A stretch of 6,655 nucleotides of DNA from Arthrobacter sp. (GTDB lineage: Bacteria; Actinomycetota; Actinomycetes; Actinomycetales; Micrococcaceae): contig JAODMA010000141.1 in assembly GCA_025464545.1 (NCBI GenBank), positions 1 to 6,655 of the forward strand. Reading direction: 5' to 3'. Of the stretch, positions 1-6,600 are shown piece after piece. The notes beneath the pieces were generated by a model. That model did not search any database. It was given only the letters and a program-made list of their open reading frames with translations, and was not told where the DNA came from. Position 1 is the stretch's first letter, and the number at the start of each line of letters is the position of its first letter. The position numbers were made by a program, and so were the translations under genes.

Positions 1-351
1 GGCCCGGCGATCCGCTCCACCCCGTGGAACCTGGCCACGGAAATCATCGGCACCTTTGTCCTCGTGTTCGTCATCCTTACCTTCGGCGGGACACCCTCCG
101 GACTCGGCCCGCTGGCTGTGGCCCTGCTGGTTGTCGGTATCGGTGTTTCGCTCGGCGGCCCCACCGGCTATGCCATCAACCCGGCCCGTGACCTCGGCCC
201 CCGGATCGCGCACGCGTTGCTCCCGATCAAGGGGAAGGGCTCCAGCGACTGGAGCTACTCCTGGATCCCGGTCGTCGGACCGCTGGTCGGCGGAGGGCTC
301 GCCGGCCTCGTCGCCCTCGTCGTACCGATCATCGCCACGGCCGCCGCCTAG
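1..351 (+). CDS. glpF: Glycerol uptake facilitator (MIP/aquaglyceroporin family), 3' part only
   Basis: This is the C-terminal 116 residues of a membrane channel that lets glycerol diffuse across the cytoplasmic membrane. The reading frame is open from the first base, so the 5' part lies outside the window. Family members are usually about 240-280 residues, so roughly half is missing. The second NPA box is intact at fragment residues 60-62 (bases 178-186) and is followed by Arg63 and Asp64. The Arg is the selectivity-filter arginine of the family, and Asp after it (NPARD) is the mark of glycerol facilitators rather than water-only aquaporins. Hydrophobic segments lie at about residues 10-28, 36-52 and 90-112, matching the last two full helices and the NPA half-helix. 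An internal GTG at base 64 lies inside a membrane helix and is not a credible start. The glpK gene follows after 54 bases on the same strand, which supports the glycerol assignment. Confidence 0.93.
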   Translation, partial: GPAIRSTPWNLATEIIGTFVLVFVILTFGGTPSGLGPLAVALLVVGIGVSLGGPTGYAINPARDLGPRIAHALLPIKGKGSSDWSYSWIPVVGPLVGGGLAGLVALVVPIIATAAA

Positions 352-393
352 TTTGCCCTCGTCAGTTCCCCAATATCTGCAGATCAAAAAGAC

Positions 394-398
394 AAGGA
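394..398 (+). promoter_or_regulatory. Ribosome binding site of glpK
   Basis: An AAGGA core lies 7 bases before the ATG at 406 and supports that start. The 54-base gap between glpF and glpK holds no hairpin followed by a T-run, so the two genes are probably cotranscribed. Confidence 0.75.
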
Positions 399-405
399 TG
401 TCAAG

Positions 406-1920
406 ATGAACCAGTATGTAATCGCCATTGACCAGGGAACCACCAGCACCCGCTCCATCGTGTTCGACCACAGCGGCAACATCGTCTCCTCCGGGCAGAT
501 GGAACACGAACAGATCTTCCCGCAGGCCGGGTGGGTGGAACACGATCCGGCAGAAATCTGGAACAACACCCGTGAGGTCATCGCCTCGGCCCTGTCAAAG
601 GCGAACCTGACCCGCCACGACATTGCGGCCGTCGGCATCACCAACCAACGCGAAACCGCCGTCGTGTGGGACAAGACCACCGGCAAGGCGATCTACAACG
701 CGATCGTCTGGCAGGACACCCGCACGCAGTCGATCGTCGATGAGCTGGCCAGGGACGGGGGACCGGAGCGCTTCAAACAGAAGGTGGGTCTGCCGCTGGC
801 GACCTACTTCTCCGGCACGAAGATCAAGTGGATCCTGGACAACGTCGAAGGTGCCCGGGCCAAGGCTGAGGCCGGCGATCTGGTCTTCGGCAACACGGAC
901 TGCTGGGTGCTCTGGAACCTCACCGGCGGGACCGACGGCGGCGTCCACGTCACGGATGTGACCAACGCTTCCAGGACCATGTTTATGGACCTGGAAACAT
1001 TGTCCTGGGACCAGGACATCCTCGACGCCTTCGGTGTTCCGGCCTCCATGATGCCGGTCATCAAGTCCTCCTCCGAGGTCTACGGCACGGTCCACACCTC
1101 GCAGCTGCTGCGCGAAGTACCCGTCGCCGGCATCCTCGGCGACCAGCAGGCAGCGACCTTCGGCCAGGCCGCGTTCGACACGGGCGAGGCCAAAAACACC
1201 TACGGCACGGGCTGCTTCCTCATCTTCAACACAGGTGAGGAAATTGTGCACTCGAAGAACGGGCTGCTGACCACGGTGGGCTACAAGCTCGGCGATGCGG
1301 CTCCGCATTACGCGCTGGAGGGCTCGATTGCCGTCACCGGGTCGCTGATCCAGTGGCTGCGTGACAACCTCGGCCTGATCAGCAGCGCGCCGGAAGTGGA
1401 AACCCTCGCGGCGTCGGTCGGGGACAACGGCGGGGTCTACATCGTCCCGGCGTTCTCCGGGCTGTTCGCGCCCTATTGGCGCTCGGACGCCCGCGGCGCG
1501 ATTGTCGGCCTGACCCGCTTCGTGAACAAGAACCACATCGCCCGGGCGGCGCTGGAGGCGACTGCCTTCCAGACCCGCGAGGTCCTCGACGCCGTCAACG
1601 CGGATTCCGGTGTACCGCTGACGGAGCTGAAGGTGGACGGCGGCATGGTAGCCAACGACGCGCTGATGCAGTTCCAGGCGGACATCCTCGGCGTCCCGGT
1701 GATCCGGCCGAAAGTCGTCGAGACCACCTCACTCGGCGCTGCGTACGCAGCAGGCCTCGCCGTCGGCTTCTGGAAAGACCTGGGCGAGTGCTCGGCAAAC
1801 TGGTCCGAGGACAAGCGCTGGGAACCGCAGATGGACCAGGCGGAGCGGGAGCGGCAGATGCGCCTCTGGAAGAAGGCCGTCACCAAGTCCATGGACTGGG
1901 TCGACGAAGACGTGAAGTAA
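406..1920 (+). CDS. glpK: Glycerol kinase
   Basis: Cytoplasmic enzyme that phosphorylates glycerol with ATP to sn-glycerol 3-phosphate, trapping what GlpF lets in. The 504-residue length is normal for the FGGY carbohydrate kinase family. Seen in the sequence: the N-terminal phosphate-binding motif DQGTTSTRS (residues 9-17); NQRET at 80-84, whose Arg-Glu pair binds glycerol in the E. coli enzyme; WQD at 102-104; FGGY signature 1 at 134-146 with Tyr134; GDQQAA at 245-250 with the catalytic-base Asp246; and FGGY signature 2 at 364-384. DGGM at 411-414 belongs to the ATP-binding half. The start is set by the ribosome site at 394-398 and by alignment of the first motif with family members. The loop at about 226-240 lacks the glycine-rich segment that binds fructose-1,6-bisphosphate in E. 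coli GlpK. The C-terminus lacks the E. coli EIIA-Glc docking sequence. I see no histidine at the site phosphorylated by HPr in Firmicutes. Regulation of activity therefore probably differs from both models. Confidence 0.98.
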   Translation: MNQYVIAIDQGTTSTRSIVFDHSGNIVSSGQMEHEQIFPQAGWVEHDPAEIWNNTREVIASALSKANLTRHDIAAVGITNQRETAVVWDKTTGKAIYNAIVWQDTRTQSIVDELARDGGPERFKQKVGLPLATYFSGTKIKWILDNVEGARAKAEAGDLVFGNTDCWVLWNLTGGTDGGVHVTDVTNASRTMFMDLETLSWDQDILDAFGVPASMMPVIKSSSEVYGTVHTSQLLREVPVAGILGDQQAATFGQAAFDTGEAKNTYGTGCFLIFNTGEEIVHSKNGLLTTVGYKLGDAAPHYALEGSIAVTGSLIQWLRDNLGLISSAPEVETLAASVGDNGGVYIVPAFSGLFAPYWRSDARGAIVGLTRFVNKNHIARAALEATAFQTREVLDAVNADSGVPLTELKVDGGMVANDALMQFQADILGVPVIRPKVVETTSLGAAYAAGLAVGFWKDLGECSANWSEDKRWEPQMDQAERERQMRLWKKAVTKSMDWVDEDVK

Positions 1921-1933
1921 GGCGGTTCAGCAA

Positions 1934-1970
1934 AAAGAGCTCCGGCCGGGTTGTCCGGCCGGAGCTCTTT
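1934..1970. terminator. Bidirectional intrinsic terminator between convergent operons
   Basis: A perfect 16-bp stem (arms 1934-1949 and 1955-1970) closes a 5-base loop, GTTGT. The arm reads AAAGAGCTCCGGCCGG, so the GC-rich core is flanked by A residues on one side and T residues on the other. On the + strand the hairpin ends in TTTCTTGTCT. On the - strand it ends in a T-run from the complement of bases 1932-1936. It starts 14 bases after the glpK stop and 48 bases past the stop of the secreted-protein gene on the other strand, so it can end both transcripts. Confidence 0.93.
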
Positions 1971-2017
1971 CTTGTCTGCTGCCCCGCTTTCGGCGGTTCC
2001 GCAGGGTTTCCCCGCAT

Positions 2018-2971
2018 TTACCAGTCGCCGCGCGGCGACCGGCCGCTGTGGCTCGAGGACTTGGCCACCACTGCCCGGGGTGTCTTGGCGTAGACATCCT
2101 TGCTGACGGTGTAGCCGCGGCTGTCGAGCGCCAACGCCTGGTCGTTGATGCTCTTAAGTTCCGAGCGGCTGAGCTTCTTGACCTGGACGAGGTCCAGGAA
2201 CTCCTGCTCCTCGCCGCCCACGGGTTTGACCTGGACCAGACCGGTCTTCTTCGAATAGAACTTCCGCTGGTGGCCGGCGACGCTTTCCTCCTCCAGCGGA
2301 TTGGATTCATCGATTACCAGCACATTGTGGTAGGAATCCGCTGGGACGCAGACCCGTTCATGCCCGTCTACGACCTTCGCACAGTCCAGGAAGTCCACGC
2401 TGGGTGCGTAGGCCTGGGGATACGCCGGGGCGTCCGGGCGGGGGTGGTCCAGCATGGCGATTCCGGCCTGGGCCTTGTCGATGCCACTGATGAACGTGCT
2501 TGGCGCGCCTGTCAGCATCCCGTCTTCATACTCTTCGGGATATTCGCCGAACAGCCACACAGTTCCTTTCTTCGTCTCGGCGAAGAACGCCAGTTCTGAT
2601 TCCGCGAGTTCACCGTCGGAATTGTCACGGTCCCACACCACCACGGTGTTGACCCCGTCGATCTTCTTGGTCAGCCCGGTCACCGTTGAGATGACCGTGC
2701 GTTTGGTCTCTGTCTTCTCCGCCGTGTTGACAACTTTTCCGGTTGTGGTGAACTGCATACCGGGCTCGAGCGGCAACCACTTGTTCTCAATCGCCGGACG
2801 CGACGGGAATTCCGAGCGGTCCAGACTGATCGCCGTGCCTGGTCCGCAGAGGTCCTGGGCCTTGGGAGCCGGATGAGCCGACGCCGTGGCCGCCGACGTC
2901 ACCGACAGCGTGCCCAGCACCAGGAGGACGGCCGAGCCGTAAGCGGTGAATCGGGTTCTGAGCCTGGACAT
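2018..2971 (-). CDS. Secreted protein of unknown function, last gene of the RND operon
   Basis: A 317-residue protein with a clear Sec signal peptide: Arg residues at 3, 5 and 7, a hydrophobic core at about 13-24, and an Ala-Ser-Ala cleavage site at 30-32. The mature protein would begin near His33 and be released outside the membrane. The rest has no membrane segment and looks mostly beta-stranded. Features such as NKWLPLEPG (63-71), the TK-IDGV-TVVVWD stretch (101-114), GTVWLFGEYPEEYEDG (136-151), and SGID-AQAGI with DHPRP (162-179) resemble a family of uncharacterised secreted bacterial proteins I have seen; I know no function or named domain for it. Three cysteines (42, 197, 208) could include one disulfide, with the last two flanking a short loop. 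The ATG at 2971 was chosen because AGGAAAGG precedes it and the signal peptide starts there. A longer in-frame reading from 3094 would overlap the RND gene and bury the signal peptide. It follows the RND gene by 34 bases, which suggests an extracytoplasmic role beside the pump (inference). Confidence 0.85.
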   Translation of the reverse strand: MSRLRTRFTAYGSAVLLVLGTLSVTSAATASAHPAPKAQDLCGPGTAISLDRSEFPSRPAIENKWLPLEPGMQFTTTGKVVNTAEKTETKRTVISTVTGLTKKIDGVNTVVVWDRDNSDGELAESELAFFAETKKGTVWLFGEYPEEYEDGMLTGAPSTFISGIDKAQAGIAMLDHPRPDAPAYPQAYAPSVDFLDCAKVVDGHERVCVPADSYHNVLVIDESNPLEEESVAGHQRKFYSKKTGLVQVKPVGGEEQEFLDLVQVKKLSRSELKSINDQALALDSRGYTVSKDVYAKTPRAVVAKSSSHSGRSPRGDW

Positions 2972-2977
2972 CTTTGA

Positions 2978-2985
2978 CCTTTCCT
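2978..2985 (-). promoter_or_regulatory. Ribosome binding site deciding the start of the secreted-protein gene
   Basis: AGGAAAGG on the - strand lies 6 bases before the ATG at 2971. It decides in favour of the 317-residue form over a 358-residue reading that would begin inside the RND gene. The 34-base gap (2972-3005) contains no terminator-like hairpin with a T-run, so read-through from the RND gene is expected. Confidence 0.8.
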
Positions 2986-3005
2986 GGTGCTGGGCTTGAC
3001 CGCGG

Positions 3006-6000
3006 CTAGACGGCCGCGACCGGTTCGGGCATACGGGGCCGGCGCTGACGTGCCGGACCCTTCTTCGCAAACCGCAGGTACAGCGAGGGGACAATGAACA
3101 GGTTGACCAGCGTCGACGTGACGAGCCCGCCCAAAATCACCACCGCCATCGGGTGTTCGATCTCGTGACCGGGGATATTGCCCATGACCACCAGCGGCAC
3201 GAGGGCCAGGGCGGTGGCAAGGGTGGTCATGAGGATCGGGGACAACCGTTCAGCAGCTCCGCGCAGCACCAGGTCCCGGCCGAAGGGCATACCCTCGTAC
3301 TGTTCCAGGTGCTGGCAGTGATTGATCAGCAGGATGCCGTTGCGGGCCGCAATACCCATCAGCGTCAGGAAGCCGACCAGCGACCCCAGAGACAGGATGC
3401 CGCCGCTCAGGTGCGCGGCGATCACCCCACCCACCAGGGCCACCGGCAGCGTCAGGATGGCGAGGATCGCCAACCGCCAACTGCGGAACGCGGCCTGGAG
3501 CAGCAGGAACACCACGATGACAGCGCCGATCGAGTAGAGCAGCAGCCGCTGCGAGGCGGCCTGGCGTTCCGCGTATTCGCCGAGGACAACCGCTTCGTAG
3601 CCGACCGGGAACTCAACCGACTTCATCTCCGACTCGAGCTTCTCGACAACCTTCGCCAGATCGCCTTCCTTGACGTTGGCACTGACATCGATGCGCCGGG
3701 ATCCCTCCGAACGCTCAATCACGTTCGGCGTGGGCTTGACCGCCACGGAGGCGACGTCGGCCAACCGGATCCTTTGCCCGCTCGGGGTATCGAGCTGGAG
3801 GTTCTCGATGCTCGTGACGCTGGTCCGGGTTTCCGGCGGGCTCCACACCTGGACGTCGTAGGCTTTGCCGTCCCGGTAGATGTCGCCCACCTCCTCGCCG
3901 GCGATCATCGTGGCTGCGGCGCGGCGTACGTCGCCAGGTTTGAGCCCGTACCGGTTGGCGGCGTCCAGGTTCACTTCCACGTTGACCTGCGGAATGTTGG
4001 CCTGGAGTGCCACCTTCGCACCTACTGCTCCCTCGATTCCGCCCAGGATGGTCTTGATCTGGTCGGCCTCCTTCTTCAGTATCGTGAGGTCGTCGCCGTA
4101 TACGCGGACGACGACGGCGTAACCCGTGCCGGTCAGAACCTCGCGGATGCGTTCCTTGAGGTACGTCTGGACGTCCCGGACAATTCCGGGGTAGCCGTCC
4201 ACCACTTCCTGAACCGCGGCCAGCGTCTCGTCATAGTCGACCGCAGGGTCGACGCTGATCCAGTTCTCACCGAAGTAGACGCCCACCACCTCATCGGCGT
4301 TGAAGGCCTGTCCGATGTGGGAGCCGCAATTGTTCACGCCCGGTATTGTCATGAGCTCCTTGCAGGCCAGCTGGCTGACGCGGACCTCCTCCGAGTTGGA
4401 TGTACCGGGTTGCGTGAGCCAGTGCATCAGGAAGTCCCGTTCCTTGAAGGACGGCAGCAGCGATTGGCCCAGCAAGGGAGCCGCCACTATGCCGACGACG
4501 CCCAGTGCGCCGAGGGCAAGGTACCCCGGAAGGGGCCGGCGGACGATGGGCCCCAGGGCACTGGCGTACCAGCGCTTGAGCACCCGGACCAAGGGCGGAT
4601 CGCGATCCTCCAGTTTTGCGTTCCGGAGGAAGATGTACGCCATCGCGGGGGTGACGGTGAGCGCGACGAGCATGGACGCCATCACCGCGAGGGTGTACGA
4701 CGTGGCCAGCGGCCGGAAGAACGCCCCGGTCAGCCCGTCCAGGAAGAAGATCGGCACCGTGGCAGCGACGATGATCAGGGTGGCGTAAACAATCGGTCCG
4801 CGGACCTCAAGCGAGGCGTTGACCACCACCCTGGCCGTGCTTTCCGTGCCGCCACCAGCCCGGTGCTGCCGGAGTCGTCTCACGATGTTTTCGACGTCGA
4901 TGATGGCATCATCCACCACCACCCCGACGGCAATCACCAACCCCGCAAGCACCATCGTGTTAATCGTGCCCCCGGTCCAATACAACACGAGGGCCGCGGC
5001 CATGAGGGACAGCGGGATGGCCAACACACTGACCAGCGCAGTCCGCCACTGGAAGAGGAAGACGCTCAGGACCAGGATGACCAAAAGGCATCCGAGGATA
5101 AGCGCCACGCCCAGGTTGCCGAGGGATTCCTCGATGAAGGTCGCCGGTCGGAAGATCGTGGTGTCAACGGCGATCCCCGTGAGGCCGGGTTCGAGCTGCT
5201 TCAGCGCCTCTTCGACTCCACGCGTCACTTCCAGCGTGTTGCCCCACGGGAGCTTTTCCACGATCAACATGAGCCCCGGACCGCCGTTGATGACGGCGTC
5301 ACCGATCAGCTGCTGGTGGTCTTCCACGACGTTGGCGACGTCGGAGAGCCGCAGCGGGGCCTGGCCCTCACGATCCGCCACCGCCACCTTCGCCAGCTGT
5401 TCCGGCGAGGTGATCGGTTGTACGTGCCGGATGCCCATCGTCTGGCTCGGCGTCTCGACTGCTCCGCCGGTACCGATGAGGGAACCGGGTGAATACTGCA
5501 GCAACCCGGCGTCCAGGGCGTCTGACGTGCTACTCATCACGGTTTCCAGCGTGACGTTGTTGGCCGCCAGTTTGTTGGGGTCAACCTGCACCTGAAGCAT
5601 CTGGAGGCGTTCGCCCCAGATGGCCACGTTGGCCACCCCCGGAACGCGGAGCAGATGCGCCCGGATGTTCCAGTAGGAAATCATCGACATCTCGATCAGG
5701 GACCGGGTGTCCGAGGACAGTCCGATCTTCATGACACGGCTGGTCGAGGACAGCGGCTGCAGCATCAGCGGCGGCGCAGCCCAGGTGGGCAGGGTCGGTA
5801 TGACTGTTGCCATCCGCTCTGACACCAGTTGCCTGGCTGTGAGCAGATCCGTGCCGTTCTCGAATTCCATGACAATTGACGAGAGCTGGGGTACGGACTT
5901 CGACCGCATGTGGTGGAGGCCGTCGATGCCATTGAAGGCCTCCTCCAAGGGAACGGAGACGAGTTCTTCCACCTCAGCGGCGGTCAGTCCCAGGCAGGCT

Positions 6001-6149
6001 GTCTGAACCTCGACCTTGGGCGGCGCAAACTCGGGGAACACGTCCACCGAGGCGCTGCTGAGCTGAGCGCCGCCGACGATCATCAGCGCCGCCGCCATGG
6101 CGATGATGATCGATCTGAACCGCAGACTTGCTGCGACTATCCGGCGCAT
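3006..6149 (-). CDS. Heavy-metal-type RND efflux permease (CzcA/CusA-like)
   Basis: A 1047-residue proton-driven membrane pump of the RND superfamily, full length for the family (about 1020-1070). It shows the duplicated layout. There is one helix at 11-31, a large extracytoplasmic porter region at about 32-335, helices at about 342-365, 369-391, 395-417, 450-470, 480-505 and 541-560, a second porter region at 561-865, and helices at about 869-886, 890-912, 917-940, 972-990 and 1000-1024. Family marks include DVFPEFAPPKVEVQT (36-50), the heavy-metal-RND pattern around residues 52-75, and LPSF-ERDFLMHW (565-577). The fourth helix reads AVGVVVDDAIIDVEN (407-421). Asp413 and Glu420 match the proton-relay acids of CusA (Asp405, Glu412), with extra acids at 414 and 418. 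This is neither the classical Zn/Co signature (DFGxxxDGA) nor the Cu/Ag one (AxGxxxDAA), so the substrate is open. The ATG at 6149 sits one base after the stop of the adaptor-like gene with no clear ribosome site, which suggests translational coupling. Reading further upstream would overlap that gene. A named assignment such as czcA or cusA would overstate the evidence. Confidence 0.95.
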   Translation of the reverse strand: MRRIVAASLRFRSIIIAMAAALMIVGGAQLSSASVDVFPEFAPPKVEVQTACLGLTAAEVEELVSVPLEEAFNGIDGLHHMRSKSVPQLSSIVMEFENGTDLLTARQLVSERMATVIPTLPTWAAPPLMLQPLSSTSRVMKIGLSSDTRSLIEMSMISYWNIRAHLLRVPGVANVAIWGERLQMLQVQVDPNKLAANNVTLETVMSSTSDALDAGLLQYSPGSLIGTGGAVETPSQTMGIRHVQPITSPEQLAKVAVADREGQAPLRLSDVANVVEDHQQLIGDAVINGGPGLMLIVEKLPWGNTLEVTRGVEEALKQLEPGLTGIAVDTTIFRPATFIEESLGNLGVALILGCLLVILVLSVFLFQWRTALVSVLAIPLSLMAAALVLYWTGGTINTMVLAGLVIAVGVVVDDAIIDVENIVRRLRQHRAGGGTESTARVVVNASLEVRGPIVYATLIIVAATVPIFFLDGLTGAFFRPLATSYTLAVMASMLVALTVTPAMAYIFLRNAKLEDRDPPLVRVLKRWYASALGPIVRRPLPGYLALGALGVVGIVAAPLLGQSLLPSFKERDFLMHWLTQPGTSNSEEVRVSQLACKELMTIPGVNNCGSHIGQAFNADEVVGVYFGENWISVDPAVDYDETLAAVQEVVDGYPGIVRDVQTYLKERIREVLTGTGYAVVVRVYGDDLTILKKEADQIKTILGGIEGAVGAKVALQANIPQVNVEVNLDAANRYGLKPGDVRRAAATMIAGEEVGDIYRDGKAYDVQVWSPPETRTSVTSIENLQLDTPSGQRIRLADVASVAVKPTPNVIERSEGSRRIDVSANVKEGDLAKVVEKLESEMKSVEFPVGYEAVVLGEYAERQAASQRLLLYSIGAVIVVFLLLQAAFRSWRLAILAILTLPVALVGGVIAAHLSGGILSLGSLVGFLTLMGIAARNGILLINHCQHLEQYEGMPFGRDLVLRGAAERLSPILMTTLATALALVPLVVMGNIPGHEIEHPMAVVILGGLVTSTLVNLFIVPSLYLRFAKKGPARQRRPRMPEPVAAV
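4887..4931 (-). other. Proton-relay motif in transmembrane helix 4 of the RND pump
   Basis: Codons for residues 407-421, AVGVVVDDAIIDVEN. By family knowledge, this helix carries the acids that conduct protons in heavy-metal RND pumps. Four acids are visible here (Asp413, Asp414, Asp418, Glu420), two more than in CusA as I recall it. Confidence 0.8.
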
Positions 6150-6150
6150 G

Positions 6151-6600
6151 TCATTTGCCCGTATTGAACTCGGCGCCGAACAGTTCAGCCGCGCCAACCG
6201 TGACAACCTGGGTTCCTGCCGGAGGGCCGGCGGCGGCCGTGACCACGCCGGCTTCCACCTTGCTGACCGTGACCTCCTGGCGCTCATAGACCCTCGGAGC
6301 CGGGTTGGTGTAGACCCACGTCTTGCCGTTTGCGTCGTACATCAGGGCTCCGTAGGGCAACTGGACTCCTCCCGCGCCGGCAGTTACCGGCTCGGTCTTG
6401 AGTTCGATCCGATCCAGACCGCGCTGGGTCAGGGTCAACTTCGCGATGCCGGTCGTAGCATTCTTTTCCACCTTGGCTGGAGCCTCACCAACGGATGCCG
6501 GGGCCGCCACGGGCGCGGCGCAGGCCGGGAGGGAGAACACGAAGGCTGCACAGACAGTGGCCGCCAGGGGCAGGCGCCGTTGGGGCTTTTGGCTGGTCAT
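6151..6600 (-). CDS. Short lipoprotein-like RND adaptor fragment (membrane-fusion-protein C-terminal domain only)
   Basis: A 149-residue protein with a positively charged start, a hydrophobic segment at 10-26, and Leu-Pro-Ala-Cys at 24-27. That looks like a lipobox, although Pro at position -2 is unusual. If it is a lipobox, Cys27 would be lipidated and the protein held on the outer face of the membrane; otherwise it is a secreted or N-terminally anchored protein. An Ala/Pro-rich linker spans about 28-45. Residues 50-75 (LTLTQRGLDRIELKTEPV) and 80-149 (LPYGALMYD--GKTWVYTNP, then PPAGTQVVTVGAAELFGAEF) resemble the C-terminal beta-barrel and membrane-proximal domains of RND adaptors of the CusB/CzcB type. 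The helical hairpin and lipoyl domains of a full adaptor (350-500 residues) are absent. There is no frameshifted remnant of them upstream: the preceding frame overlaps the start by 4 bases, so this looks like a designed short form, not a broken gene. AAGGTGG lies 7 bases before the ATG. The RND gene begins one base after its stop, so the two products very likely act together. Confidence 0.78.
   Translation of the reverse strand: MTSQKPQRRLPLAATVCAAFVFSLPACAAPVAAPASVGEAPAKVEKNATTGIAKLTLTQRGLDRIELKTEPVTAGAGGVQLPYGALMYDANGKTWVYTNPAPRVYERQEVTVSKVEAGVVTAAAGPPAGTQVVTVGAAELFGAEFNTGK

Noticed and set aside
375..384. A 10-bp palindrome, ATCTGCAGAT, in the glpF-glpK gap, as a possible operator
   Set aside because: It is short, single, not extended on either side, and sits inside what is most likely a cotranscribed unit. 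Nothing else supports protein binding.
595..1536. A 313-residue open frame on the - strand opposite glpK
   Set aside because: It is fully antisense to conserved glycerol kinase sequence, has Arg/Gly/Val-rich low-information composition, and has no plausible ribosome site or family motif.
2024..2039. A perfect 16-bp palindrome, GTCGCCGCGCGGCGAC, just inside the 3' end of the secreted-protein gene
   Set aside because: It is made only of GC-rich codons of the Arg-Ser-Pro-Arg-Gly-Asp tail and has no spacer and no T-run. In such a GC-rich genome it can be accidental, and the real terminator lies further on at 1934-1970.
1476..2093. A 205-residue + strand frame crossing the glpK end and the terminator
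   Set aside because: It is an Arg/Gly-rich shifted-frame shadow of glpK that runs through the terminator hairpin, with no motif or ribosome site.
2597..2632. A possible EF-hand-like calcium loop in the secreted protein (residues 114-125, beginning DRDNSDG)
   Set aside because: The glycine is at position 7 instead of 6 and the spacing of the acids does not fit the 12-residue EF-hand. It more likely forms a turn between beta strands.
2972..3094. N-terminal extension of the secreted-protein frame upstream of 2971
   Set aside because: It overlaps the 3' end of the RND gene, would place 41 residues before a normal signal peptide, and ignores the strong ribosome site at 2978-2985.
3153..5492. A 779-residue open frame on the + strand opposite the RND gene
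   Set aside because: It is the antisense shadow of a high-GC gene. The composition is rich in Gln, His, Arg, Asp and Gly with no membrane segment or recognisable motif. The opposite strand encodes an unmistakable RND pump over its whole length.
6150..6287. N-terminal extension of the RND frame upstream of 6149
   Set aside because: The extra 46 residues are Arg/Ser/Pro-rich and lie on top of the adaptor-like gene. The conserved RND beginning (a short basic stretch followed by the first helix) starts at the ATG at 6149.
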